From the NCBI GenBank assembly GCA_024280885.1, contig JAJRPF010000067.1, positions 1 to 64,000 on the forward strand: 64,000 nt of DNA, written 5' to 3'. Shown here piece after piece: positions 17,341 through 25,723 of this stretch. The notes beneath the pieces are model-generated. The model saw only the letters and a list, made by a program, of their open reading frames with translations. It was not told the origin of the DNA and ran no database searches. The translations under genes were made by a program, and so were the position numbers. Position 1 is the stretch's first letter. Each line of letters starts with the position of its first letter. The DNA is from Planctomycetota bacterium (GTDB taxonomy: Bacteria > Planctomycetota > JAJSAM01 > JAJVHW01).

Positions 17341-17690
17341 ATGGATGCCCTGGCGGGCGTGCGCCGGTTGGTTAGTTCCTTGCCGGGGCGAGCGACAACG
17401 TCAAAGACAAGTTCCGCGCGTACGCGGGGAAGGTCAGAGACGAGTGGCCTCGGGCTTTCAGGTGGGATGGCTACATCTGGAAGTTGACGCCGGAGCTTGG
17501 GTTCGACGGTGTGATGCGGATGAGAGATGGCCACAACTGGATCCGCATCTTCGTGGGCGTGGACACGGTGGATCCGGAAGCGCCGGCGTTTGTGTTCCTG
17601 CACGCGTTCTACAAGACGACTCCGCGCTGGCCAGCGCGGGAGATTTCGGAAGCGGAAGCGCGATGGAAAATCTACCTGAACCGCAAGTAG
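17341..17690 (+). pseudogene. HigB/Gp49-like toxin, broken by a -1 frameshift
   Basis: ATG at 17341 starts MDALAGVRRLVSSLPG. At the GGGG run near 17393 the homologous frame shifts by -1 and continues with VKDKFRAYAGKVRDEWPRAF ... GFDGVMRMRDG ... FVFLHAFYKTTPRWP ... ARWKIYL to the stop at 17690. The second part has the RelE/HigB hallmarks: a VxxMR strand, a YR/IRIF strand and the 'lhaF-K-ktp-tP-rEI--A--R' tail. HigB toxins cut mRNA on the ribosome. A truncated form could start at TTG 17484. The shift may be decay, an assembly error or slippage. Confidence 0.6.
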
Positions 17691-18202
17691 GCGATGCGCC
17701 TGATGACCTGGATTCGTTCGGCGCAGAGCAGGACGCGAAGCGGCCAGCGGCGCGCCTCGCCGTGGCGGAACTTCGCGCACTCGCGGATGCCGCCGCGGGT
17801 CTTCGCGCGATGCGTCTCGCTGCCGGGCGCACGCAGGCGGAACTTGGCGAGATCGCTGGGATCGCGCAGAGCGCTGTGTCGAGCTACGAGGATCCCGAAC
17901 ACATGGGGAAGAAGGTCACGACGCTCGCTCGGCTTGCGGCCGGCCTCGGCTGGCGCTTCGTTCCCACGTTCGTGCCGCTCGGTGTGGACGCTCGGTCGCC
18001 GAGCGCGGCGACGACGGCAATCTACTCCGTGATGCGGAGTGTTCCGGATGGAGAACGCGCGCTGCATGAGGGCGCGGGACAGCGGGGTGGCGGGTACGAG
18101 CGACCTGCGTGCGATGCGACGCGCGACGTCCGTGAGTACGGCGATCTGGCGCGTCATTTCGATGGGACGCGCGGCGACAACCGCGAAGGGGTGCGATCAT
18201 GA
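17665..18202 (+). CDS. XRE-family antitoxin/regulator (HigA-like)
   Basis: ATG at 17665 overlaps the toxin end by 26 bp. The 178-aa product carries a helix-turn-helix of the XRE type at residues 50-105 (LRAMRLAAGRTQAELGEIAG, then QSAVSSYED). Toxin first and XRE antitoxin second is the HigBA order. The antitoxin would repress the operon and neutralise HigB. The C-terminal ~70 residues are low complexity. The next gene starts at ATGA over its stop. Confidence 0.7.
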
Positions 18203-18579
18203 GTCCGCGGAGTTCCGGCGATCAGCGTTCGAGTTCCCGGCGGGCCGACGATGACGGCGCGCACGTGCGGGCGTACTCGGTCGGCGCGCGCGCCAGTGCC
18301 GAGACGCCGGTCTATTACGCAAACTGGCTCTCGGTGGGGTCAACGGGATTCGACGTGACGCTGCTGCTCGCGCACGTGTCCACGTTCGTGGGGGTGGGCG
18401 GGTTGGCGATTGACGATGACGGACGCGCTGCCTCGTGCGATGCCTCCGCGGCGGTGGTGCTCTCGCGCGCGTATGCGCCGACATTCGCGATGGCGCTGCT
18501 CCGGCATCTCGACCGGGAGGCGTTGCTTCCGGAGGGTGTGGAGTTGACGGAATCGCGCGCGGGCGCTGCGCCCGCGTAG
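18199..18579 (+). CDS. DUF3467-like protein
   Basis: The 126-aa product has PVYYANWLSVGSTGFDVTLL in the middle and VVLSRAYAPTFAMALLRHLD near the end, matching the two conserved blocks of DUF3467 ('YaN...' and 'rvvlsP-hak-l...l'). The first 35 residues are disordered. It is translationally coupled to the XRE gene by ATGA. The function of the family is unknown. Confidence 0.6.
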   Translation: MSPRSSGDQRSSSRRADDDGAHVRAYSVGARASAETPVYYANWLSVGSTGFDVTLLLAHVSTFVGVGGLAIDDDGRAASCDASAAVVLSRAYAPTFAMALLRHLDREALLPEGVELTESRAGAAPA

Positions 18580-19035
18580 ATTCGGGAGGGTGGGGCGCTG
18601 CGATAGGGTCGGAGCCCTCGCAGGGATGGTACCCGGCGCGGGGCGGTGCTGGCGGGCTTGGGGTTCGCGCAGGAATAAGTTCGTGGGACCGAGGACGAGC
18701 GAGGCGGCGTGAGGCAAGGCGCATCGACGACGCGACTCGCGGTCATGATTGAATTGGACGGGGAGCCGAGTCGGGGAGGAGAGGCAACGCAGCGTTACGC
18801 CGCCGCAGCCGACCGAATCCCCGAAGCAATTCCTGCGCGGACCCTTGGATCGTACCCGGGCATCGGCGGGCAATCTGGCCTCGGCAAGAGGCGTCGTTGC
18901 TCCGCCGCTGACCGGGGACGGCGGGGCGTCTTCTCGAGTGCGTTTCGCTGCGTGCTACTGCTGGTGCGTGTTGCACAGCGCGTTCCCGCGTTACACTGTG
19001 TGGGTTGCGTCGGCTGATTCACCGGGAGGTGCGGC
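18580..19035. other. Intergenic region with possible promoter
   Basis: About 455 bases without a supportable gene. A GGTACCCGGCGCGG block near 18627 resembles the GGTGCCCGGTGA words found at 2606 and 24261. TTGCAC and TACACT about 15 bases apart near 18970-18997 are a possible promoter for the downstream SpoIIAA-like gene. Confidence 0.4.
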
Positions 19036-19404
19036 TTGCTGGAGATCGTTCCCTTCGACTCGGAGCAGGTGATCGGTCTGCGGATGGCGGGCAAGCTCAC
19101 CGAGGATGACATTCAACGGGTTGTCGATGTCGCCGAGATGAAGCTGGCGGCGATGGGCGAGGGCGCGAAGTTGCGTGTCTACGTCGAGGTCGAGTCGTTC
19201 GGTGGGCTCTCGTTCGAGGCGCTCATCAAGGACTTGAAATTCGGGTTCGCGCATCTGCGTGACTTCGAGAAGAAGGCGATCGTCTCCGATGCTGCCTGGA
19301 TGGGGCGTGTCGCGGCGTTCGCCGATCCGCTCTTCCCGAGTATCCACGTCCGGCACTTCAGTTCGGAGGAACGCCAAGCCGCCCGTGACTGGGTGACTGC
19401 CTGA
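19036..19404 (+). CDS. SpoIIAA-like (STAS-fold) protein
   Basis: The 122-aa product fits the SpoIIAA-like family: VIGLRMAGKLTEDDIQRVVD at the N-terminus, a central LRVYVEVESFGG strand, and the KKAIVSDAAWMGRVAAF segment. TTG at 19036 is preceded by GGGAGG, so I accept it as start. These cytoplasmic STAS-like proteins are often linked to stress or lipid-binding roles, but none is proven. The universal stress gene lies 127 bp downstream, so a shared stress function is plausible. Confidence 0.75.
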   Translation: MLEIVPFDSEQVIGLRMAGKLTEDDIQRVVDVAEMKLAAMGEGAKLRVYVEVESFGGLSFEALIKDLKFGFAHLRDFEKKAIVSDAAWMGRVAAFADPLFPSIHVRHFSSEERQAARDWVTA

Positions 19405-19531
19405 GCGCCTGAGCGCGGCGCGCGCATCGGCGTCGTGTGCTTCGTCACTCGCTGAACGCAAGGCGATATCATGGCTCTCTCGCCATCTCGACGCTCGTAG
19501 CGCGCAACCTCGCGCGGGAGGTAAAGACGCC

Positions 19532-19972
19532 ATGAAGACCATTCTGGCTCCCGTGGATTTCTCTGCGGCGACGCCCGCTGTCGTCGCTGCCGCGCGTGAG
19601 ACAGCCCGGGCGTTCGGCGCGCGGCTCTACCTCCTCCATGTGGCCGCACCGGAGCCGGATTTCGTCGGCTACAGCGCGGGGCCGCAGGAGGTCCGCGATG
19701 CGATCGCCGGCGCGCTGCACGAGGAGCGCGACGAACTCACGGCCCTGGCCGAGGAGGCGCGTGCTGCGGGCGCGGATGTGGCGCAGTTGATGGTGCAGGG
19801 GCCGACCATCGAGGCTGTTGTCCAGAAGGCGGACGACCTCGACGCCGACTTGATCGTGATGGGGAGCCATGGTCGCGGCGCCGTTCTGCGGTTGCTTCTC
19901 GGAAGCGTCAGCGAGGGCGTGTTGCGCCGGGCCGGTCGTCCTGTTCTGATCGTCCCCGCCGCGCGCGACTGA
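19532..19972 (+). CDS. Universal stress protein (UspA family)
   Basis: The 146-aa product has a typical Usp fold. It starts MKTILAPVDFSAATPAVV, carries a VQG strand before the last helices, and has the ATP-binding motif G-2x-G-9x-G-(S/T) as GSHGRGAVLRLLLGSVSE followed by PVLIVPAARD. Usp proteins bind nucleotides and support survival under stress in the cytoplasm. The ribosome-binding site GGGAGG is 9 nt before the ATG. Confidence 0.92.
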   Translation: MKTILAPVDFSAATPAVVAAARETARAFGARLYLLHVAAPEPDFVGYSAGPQEVRDAIAGALHEERDELTALAEEARAAGADVAQLMVQGPTIEAVVQKADDLDADLIVMGSHGRGAVLRLLLGSVSEGVLRRAGRPVLIVPAARD

Positions 19973-20103
19973 GCGGGCCTGCTCGCGTCGATACGCAGCT
20001 TTCCGATCGGCACGTCGGGCGTTGGAATGACCATCCGGTGCGATACTGTCGCGACCGTTCGTGTCCGGATCGTCTTGGCAAGCACTGCCGTGGGAGAACA
20101 TCG

Positions 20104-21213
20104 TTGAGCAAGAAGACCAAACTGAAGAAGGACCGCGAGCGGCGCCTGCGCGCGCAGCGCGAGATGAGCGCGAGCCGACTGGAACGCCGCAAGCCCTCGA
20201 CGCCGCGTGCTCCGCACCACGCCGGCGTCCGACCCGGCGTTCCGGCGCGACAAGCCGGTCCGGACGCGCCCGGCGGGCAGTCGCGCTTCCTGAACGAACG
20301 CGCTCAGCGTTGGATCCTCTGGGCGAATGGCACACGCGGCGAGCCGTCGGGCGATGACGTTCGCGACCTGGTCAACTCGGGCGCTCTCGCCGAATACAAG
20401 AACGACTCACGCGAGGCGGGGCAGGAGATGGCCTACGAGGCGCTCGAGACCGCGGATCGCGAGCGGTCGCAGCATCTGGCGCTCCAGGCGCTGCACTTCG
20501 ACGACGCGTGCGCGGACGCGCGTCGTGTGCTCGCGGATATCGAGGCGACGTCGCATATCGACCGCGTCGGGCGGCTCAAGAAGGCGTTGCTCGACGAGGA
20601 AACGAGGATCGCAGACGTGCTCGAGGAGTTCGATGGGCGGCTCTCCGAGGCGGTCGAGGCCATGCCGTACCTGCGTGCGCGCTTCGATCTCGCCTGTGCG
20701 CTCTGGTCGGCGGATCGACGGCCCCGCGGCCGGACGCACTTCGAGAAGATGTTCGCGCAGGACGCCGAGGACGCCGTCGGGGCGCGCTACCCACTCATCA
20801 TGGCGCGGCTCCACGATGGAGACCATGCGGGCGCCCGCGAACTGCTCGACGATCCGAAGACCGAGCGGGCCGAGTTGCTGGTTCGTTGGGCGCGTGTGCT
20901 CGAGAAGGTGCTCGCGGGCGAGCTAGAAGAAGCCGAGGCGCTCTATCTGGAACTGCGGGAGGGCCGCGAGGGCGAAGCGAACTCGCTCGCCACACCGCCG
21001 CCCGCGGACTTTGCGTATCCCGGGTTCTTCCGCGACGAACTCATGGAGTACGCGGCGCTCTGCTTGCGCATGCTGCACTGGGCGTGGCACGCACATCCGG
21101 AGTCATCTGCGTGGCTGAAGGAGCGGGCTGACTCGGAGACCAGCGCCGAGCCCGGGGCCGATGTCGCGGTAGCGGCCGAGTCCGGCGACGCGCCCGACGA
21201 CGCATCGGAGTGA
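20104..21213 (+). CDS. TPR-like/ST7-like helical protein
   Basis: TTG at 20104 follows GGGAG. The first 60 residues are basic and disordered. The remainder of the 369-aa protein is alpha-helical with TPR-like pairs (MAYEALETADRERSQHLALQ; ARYPLIMARLHDGDHAGARE; LLVRWARVLEKVLAGELEEA). The pattern resembles ST7-like proteins found in some bacteria. It probably mediates protein contacts; partners are unknown. A strong hairpin follows. Confidence 0.5.
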   Translation: MSKKTKLKKDRERRLRAQREMSASRLERRKPSTPRAPHHAGVRPGVPARQAGPDAPGGQSRFLNERAQRWILWANGTRGEPSGDDVRDLVNSGALAEYKNDSREAGQEMAYEALETADRERSQHLALQALHFDDACADARRVLADIEATSHIDRVGRLKKALLDEETRIADVLEEFDGRLSEAVEAMPYLRARFDLACALWSADRRPRGRTHFEKMFAQDAEDAVGARYPLIMARLHDGDHAGARELLDDPKTERAELLVRWARVLEKVLAGELEEAEALYLELREGREGEANSLATPPPADFAYPGFFRDELMEYAALCLRMLHWAWHAHPESSAWLKERADSETSAEPGADVAVAAESGDAPDDASE

Positions 21214-21296
21214 CGCATCGGAGTGACGCTGCCGCCCCAACGGGCGGCTTCGAGGGACAGCGCACGCTGGACGACGCCGATGGGACTACAACCACA

Positions 21297-21327
21297 GACG
21301 GGCGTGCTCGCCATGAGCACGCCCGTC
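21297..21327. terminator. Hairpin terminator between convergent genes
   Basis: GACGGGCGTGCTC at 21297-21309 pairs perfectly with 21315-21327 across a 5-nt loop. It sits between the ends of the TPR-like gene (plus) and the lysine/alanine-rich gene (minus), so it can serve both. Confidence 0.7.
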
Positions 21328-21376
21328 GTCGTTCAGGCAATTCTGCGGAGCCAGATCGTGCCCCCAGAGGACGGGT

Positions 21377-21721
21377 CTACGCTTTGGCTGTACCCGCGGC
21401 GTCCGCAGCTTCTTCTTCTTCGGGCGGATCTTCCATCGTCACGCGCATCTTCATGACCATGAAGCCCTCGCCGAGTTTGTCGGCGTGGCGTTCGGCGTGG
21501 GATTTGTCCGGGTAGGCGTACATCGCGGTCGGGGTCAGGCCGGGCTTGCCGACCGCCCAGACGAGCTTCATCCGGATCGGGGCCTTCGCCCGAGACGTGC
21601 GCTTGCGGACCGTCTTCTTGGCGGCTTTCTTGACGGCCTTCTTCGCCGTCTTCTTGGCCACCTTCTTGGTGGTCTTCTTCGCAGCCTTCGTGGCGGTCTT
21701 CTTGACCGCTGTCTTCTTCAC
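21377..21721 (-). CDS. Histone H1-like Lys/Ala-rich protein with C-terminal domain
   Basis: Residues 1-45 are repeats of KKxAxKK type (AKKTTKKVAKKTAKKAVKK), like AlgP and bacterial H1-like tails. Residues 48-95 form a small ordered domain (APIRMKLVWAVGKPGLTPTA), and the end is acidic. It probably binds DNA or RNA. GTG at 21721 is the first standard start, but the same frame continues upstream. A perfect AAAGGAGG lies 5 nt before an ACG codon at 21775-21773, followed by AGC ACC AAG AAG. The natural start may be that ACG, or a mutated ATG. Confidence 0.6.
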   Translation of the reverse strand: MKKTAVKKTATKAAKKTTKKVAKKTAKKAVKKAAKKTVRKRTSRAKAPIRMKLVWAVGKPGLTPTAMYAYPDKSHAERHADKLGEGFMVMKMRVTMEDPPEEEEAADAAGTAKA

Positions 21722-22016
21722 TGCCTTCTTCGTCGTCTTGGTCGCAGCCTTCTTGGCGGCCTTCTTGGTGCTCGTGGCAGCCTCCTTTACTGCGACCGCG
21801 AGCGCCGTCCGCTGTGGGGCGGACGTCTGTTCGCGGGATCGCGTTCCCTCTGGTGGAGGGCGTAGGGTACAGCAGGGGCGACGCGAGACCCCATCCTGAA
21901 TGGCCCCGCTTGGTGGGGCTGAAGGGCCGTTCTCAGGCTCCCAAGAGAGTGGTGGGGGGAGTGCGAGGGGGGGGGGGCGGGCGGCGGCGCGGGACGATCC
22001 GGCGCTGCACGTTGTC

Positions 22017-22919
22017 TCAGAGCACGTCAGGCTCGCTGAACTGGAAACCCACCTCGGGAACTTCCTCGCGCACGGCAGTCTCGGCGTCGTTCATCCTCTG
22101 GACAAGCTCGCGGGCGGAGATCTCGCAGTCCTCTGGCCGGAACTTGCACGCCACCATCATCTGGGACGGGCCCGACCAGACGACGATGAGCCGCAGGACG
22201 TGGAAGCCACGCGTCTCCCAGATCCCGCGGATCGTGTCGTGGGTCTCCGGAGTGGCCGCCGACCCGGCGATCAGGCGCCGCACTTGTAGGCCTACGAACA
22301 CGGCGACGCAGAGGAGCAGTACGCCGATGACGCATGTCCCGGCGGCATCCCACATCGGATCGCCGGTGATGACCGTCAGCCCGACGGCGGCCAACGCCAG
22401 CAGGAGTCCGATCAGCGCGGCGAGATCCTCGAAGACCACGACGAGCAGATTGACGTTGCCGGTGTGCTGCGCCCAGCGCAGGAGCGAGGTTCCGCGACGG
22501 ATCTGGCTGCATACCTTCCATGCCGCGAGGAAGCTGGCGCCTTCGAGCCCGACACCGAGGATGAGCACCCCGACGGCCCACGGCCACGACTCGAGCGGTT
22601 GCGGGGACTGGAGTTTGTGGATGCCCTCGTAGAGCGAGAAGAGGCCGCCGAGCGAGAAGAGCACAACGGCGACGAGCATGGCCCAGAAGTACGCCTCGCG
22701 ACCGTAGCCGAGCGGGTGGTTCTTGTCGGGGCTGCGGCGGGCGCGCGCCGAACCGACCAAGAGGAGCGCCTGGTTGCCGGAGTCCGCGAAGCTGTGGATG
22801 GCCTCGGCCAGCATGGCGGCAGATCCCGTCATCACGTGCGCGAAGAGTTTCGCCACTGCGATCCCCAGGTTGGCGAGGAGCGCGAAGACGACGATCTTCG
22901 TGGATCCACCTGCTGCCAT
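22017..22919 (-). CDS. Cation diffusion facilitator (CDF) family transporter
   Basis: The 300-aa inner-membrane protein exports divalent metal ions, typically Zn2+ or Fe2+, by proton exchange. The first metal-site helix is visible as MLAEAIHSFADSGNQALLL (HSxAD, where many members have HxxxD). DKNHPLGYGREAYFWA is the CDF signature after helix 2. The second metal-site helix is within FEDLAALIGL, and a cytoplasmic C-terminal domain follows (residues 215-300). The metal cannot be told from sequence. A G11 tract (21967-21977) lies just beyond its 3' end. Confidence 0.88.
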   Translation of the reverse strand: MAAGGSTKIVVFALLANLGIAVAKLFAHVMTGSAAMLAEAIHSFADSGNQALLLVGSARARRSPDKNHPLGYGREAYFWAMLVAVVLFSLGGLFSLYEGIHKLQSPQPLESWPWAVGVLILGVGLEGASFLAAWKVCSQIRRGTSLLRWAQHTGNVNLLVVVFEDLAALIGLLLALAAVGLTVITGDPMWDAAGTCVIGVLLLCVAVFVGLQVRRLIAGSAATPETHDTIRGIWETRGFHVLRLIVVWSGPSQMMVACKFRPEDCEISARELVQRMNDAETAVREEVPEVGFQFSEPDVL

Positions 22920-23053
22920 GCGTTGCCCTCCGGGTTGCGGCGCCGGTTGTCTCAGGTCCGCGCGTCTCTGCGAAGAACCGGCTGAAGCGGAGGCTGGTTG
23001 AGCGCGTGGCGTTCACGGGGCCGGAGGCTATCGCGCGCACGGGTGCGTTGCCG

Positions 23054-23662
23054 ATGGGGGAGGAGATGAGGAATGCGCCCCGCACCGTCTACGACCGGGA
23101 GTTCGTCGCCGCCCGTAGGGCCGAGCGCGAGTCGACGGCGCAATTTCGGGACCTGCCTGCGGAGATTCAGGACGAGTACAGCGAGCGCTGGCAGCTCGAG
23201 GTCGATCGCCAAGTCGCTCGCGAGCACCTGAAGCAGGAACTGCGCGTGCAGACGATCATCTCGGGCGCTGTCCTCTTCGTCGGTGTCACGGTTGTCTGGG
23301 ATGCCCCCACGCTCGGAAGCGTCGTGGCCGCTGCTGTGATCGGCGCCGCGACCGGCTGGAGCTGGCATCTGCTCGATGCAGGCCGCTTCCTATGCCTCGG
23401 AACGGCCATCCCGGGGTATCTGCTGCTGCGGTTGATGGGGCCGGGACAGGGGCCGTACACGATGTTCTTCGGGTGTGTAGCGATGGCTGCGTTCGCGACG
23501 TGCGCCGGTGTCTTGCGCGAGATTCGTACCGGCAACGTGCCGCCCACTTTGCTGAAGCGCATTCGTGAGCGACGATTGGCGGGTGAGCACGCCGCATCCT
23601 CCGCAGAGTCCGGGTCCGGATCAGAAATCGGGCCCCACGGTGCATCCCGCCTCACGCTCTGA
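23054..23662 (+). CDS. Membrane protein of unknown function
   Basis: A charged helical N-terminus (residues 1-65, including YSERWQLEVDRQVAREHLKQ) is followed by three or four hydrophobic segments (VQTIISGAVLFVGVTVVW; SVVAAAVIGAATGW; PGYLLLRLMG; CVAMAAFATCAGVL). Start choice is open between GTG 23006, ATG 23054 and ATG 23066. The 3' end overlaps the release-factor-like gene by about 98 bp, suggesting coupling. No family is recognised. Confidence 0.55.
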   Translation: MGEEMRNAPRTVYDREFVAARRAERESTAQFRDLPAEIQDEYSERWQLEVDRQVAREHLKQELRVQTIISGAVLFVGVTVVWDAPTLGSVVAAAVIGAATGWSWHLLDAGRFLCLGTAIPGYLLLRLMGPGQGPYTMFFGCVAMAAFATCAGVLREIRTGNVPPTLLKRIRERRLAGEHAASSAESGSGSEIGPHGASRLTL

Positions 23663-24134
23663 CGCGCAGTTGATGCGCGAGTGCCGGATGGAGCGGACGC
23701 GGGGTTCCGGGCCCGGTGGGCAGCGTCGCAACAAGGTCGAGACGGCCGTGGTGTTGCACCACACACCGACGGGTGTGGTCGCGCGCGCGTCCGACGATCG
23801 CAGCCCCGAACGCAATCGGCTGGCCGCGCTGCGTCGACTCCGACTCGCGCTCGCGGTCGCTATTCGCACATCGCGCACGGCGCCGAGCGCACTGTGGACG
23901 ACGCGCTGCCGCGGCGGGCGGATCGCCGTCAATCCGCAGCACGCCGACGTGCCGCCGCTCTTGGCCGAGGCGCTCGACGTCCTGGCGGCCTGCGATTGGG
24001 ACGGCCGCGGCGCGGCGACGCAGCTCGGCACGACGCAGAGCCAACTCGTCCGCCTGCTGGCAATCCACGCCCCGGCCCTCGAAAGCTGGAACGCAGAACG
24101 CACCCGCCGCGGCCTAAGCAGACTGAGAAAGTAG
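23565..24134 (+). CDS. Peptide chain release factor-like protein (GGQ only)
   Basis: The 189-aa protein has the catalytic GGQ loop in GSGPGGQRRNKVETAVVLHH, the domain 3 feature of class I release factors, and lacks the codon-recognition domain. Such stand-alone RF-1-domain proteins resemble ArfB/ICT1 and bacterial homologues that may free stalled ribosomes by hydrolysing peptidyl-tRNA. The C-terminal 60 residues are helical, unlike the basic ArfB tail, so true ArfB activity is uncertain. Starts GTG 23565 and GTG 23583 are both possible; both lie inside the upstream gene. Confidence 0.8.
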   Translation: MSDDWRVSTPHPPQSPGPDQKSGPTVHPASRSDAQLMRECRMERTRGSGPGGQRRNKVETAVVLHHTPTGVVARASDDRSPERNRLAALRRLRLALAVAIRTSRTAPSALWTTRCRGGRIAVNPQHADVPPLLAEALDVLAACDWDGRGAATQLGTTQSQLVRLLAIHAPALESWNAERTRRGLSRLRK

Positions 24135-24151
24135 CGTCGCATAAGCACACA

Positions 24152-24476
24152 GACCGGGTCGGCCTTTGGGCCTTATGGCCTCAACGGGAGGCCTCAAGAG
24201 GGCCCGAATTCGCTCTGGTCGTCATCGAGACGCACGTTGTCATTGAGCGGCAGAGGGGAGGGTGCCCGGTGATCGCGGTCAGGGCCGACTCGGCGACGGC
24301 GACGCCCTCGCTCCGCTGCACACCGGGCACCCAGCTGCTACGCGAACGCCACCCAACGTCGCAATAACCCCGACATACCGGGTCTGTTTTCGCGCCTTTT
24401 GGCCTCAACGGGCAGCGTCCGCCTCCGGATGGCGCTCGCGGCGCGTCGTGTGGGTGGTGCCCGGTGAGCGCGGTCG
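24152..24476. repeat. Duplicated intergenic repeat with inverted GGTGCCCGGTG words
   Basis: A block with ACCGGGTC, a CCTTNTGGCCTCAACGGG word and GGTGCCCGGTGANCGCGGTC occurs at about 24152-24281 and again, less exactly, at 24377-24476. Inside the first, GGGTGCCCGGTG (24260-24271) has a perfect inverted partner at 24321-24332. The 353-base gap between genes holds nothing else I can name. A similar word occurs at 2606. Confidence 0.6.
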
Positions 24477-24487
24477 GGGCTGACCGA

Positions 24488-25612
24488 CTACCGGATCTCG
24501 GGGAACTCGACGCGCCACATGCGCGGCGGCGCGGCGTGCTCGATTTCGTTGTCCGGGCTGCCGTCCACAGTGACAAAGATGATCCGTCCGCTGTAGCGCG
24601 CGAGTTGTGGGTGTTCGCGTGCGCCGTGGCCGAGCCGCACCCGCCCGCCGGCATGGAGCCCGCGCGCCTCGAAGAGGGCGGTCTCGGCTCCCCACGGTCC
24701 GCTCGGATGACGCGCAGTCCGGGCCATGACACGCAGCCGCGGCGGGCGCAGCTTGCCATCGCCCGGCACGACCCACGCATAGACGGCGAGAAACGCCCCG
24801 AGGTAGTCGTTCCACGAGACGCTCATCCCGCCCGGTCCGGCGCGGAAGAGCGGGGCCGCGTCTTTGACCGACTCGCTCCACTCGTTGTCGGACACCAGAA
24901 AACGATACTCCGCGCGCTCGGCCCCGCGCCCGTGGGGCACCCGCGCCAGGTAGACGCGATCCGTCCCCGCATCGCCGCGCACGCCGAAGATGTAGTCCAT
25001 CCCGGTCGTGACGCCGTGATCGGCCTGGACGACCGCCAGCCCGAACGCGGGATCACCGCGACCGAAGAAGCGCCAGTCGCCGGCGCCGTTCGCCGCGCTG
25101 ATCCCGCCACGGGCGAGTGTCGCCACCCCTGCGCCGAGATAGTCGAGACCCGGCTCGCCCTCTGCGCCCGGGCGCACCGCGATGTAGTGCAGGATCGCTG
25201 TGCCATCTCCCGCGTCGATCCCGTCGGTCCACCGCGCGTAGGCGCCAGCGGGCAGCGGCACCTCGGCTGGGATCACGTCGGCGTTGTCGGTTGCCGGCCA
25301 ATCCACGCGCGCCGTGCTGACGAGCGCGGGGCCGACGATCTGCCGTTTGCGGCGGAGGCCTCGGTGGAGTCCACCCATCAACCACAGGGAGCGGTCGACC
25401 ATCGTCACCGAGGCGCCGCCTACGCCTGCCGAGATGCTGGGGTTGGCGTCCTCAAAGAGCCGCCCCGCGCGGCGCTCGGTCTTCACCTCGGGCACGAACG
25501 GCTCGCCGAGCGCCGGGTCGTTCCACGGGTCGGAGGAACACGCTGCGAGCGCCGCTGCGGCGAGCAGCCACGCGAGTGCGATCGGGGTGCGAGAGGATGA
25601 AGAGCGTTGCAT
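24488..25612 (-). CDS. Lipoprotein, beta-propeller-like (DUF4185 type)
   Basis: The 374-aa product begins with a lipoprotein signal (ALAWLLAAAALAAC, Cys at about residue 25), so it should be lipidated by Lgt and exported. The mature part is beta-rich with repeated blades (DRSLWLMGGLHRG; GAGDWRFFGRGDPAFGLAVV; MSVSWNDYLGAFLAVYAWVV). This is like DUF4185 and related sugar-hydrolase-like propellers. ATG at 25612 is chosen because the lipoprotein signal follows directly. The substrate is unknown. Confidence 0.65.
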   Translation of the reverse strand: MQRSSSSRTPIALAWLLAAAALAACSSDPWNDPALGEPFVPEVKTERRAGRLFEDANPSISAGVGGASVTMVDRSLWLMGGLHRGLRRKRQIVGPALVSTARVDWPATDNADVIPAEVPLPAGAYARWTDGIDAGDGTAILHYIAVRPGAEGEPGLDYLGAGVATLARGGISAANGAGDWRFFGRGDPAFGLAVVQADHGVTTGMDYIFGVRGDAGTDRVYLARVPHGRGAERAEYRFLVSDNEWSESVKDAAPLFRAGPGGMSVSWNDYLGAFLAVYAWVVPGDGKLRPPRLRVMARTARHPSGPWGAETALFEARGLHAGGRVRLGHGAREHPQLARYSGRIIFVTVDGSPDNEIEHAAPPRMWRVEFPEIR

Positions 25613-25723
25613 GGCGTGGGTCGGGGCGTGCGGCCGTGGCGGCGCTGCGCACCGATCACACCTGCTCATGATGCAGGCAGACGCGCGTCTGCGCGAAAGG
25701 AGACGCGTGCGATTGGTGCCGCG

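Noticed and set aside
21967..21977. G11 tract as a phase-variation switch
   Set aside because: It lies beyond the 3' end of the CDF gene and in no promoter or reading frame that I can support.
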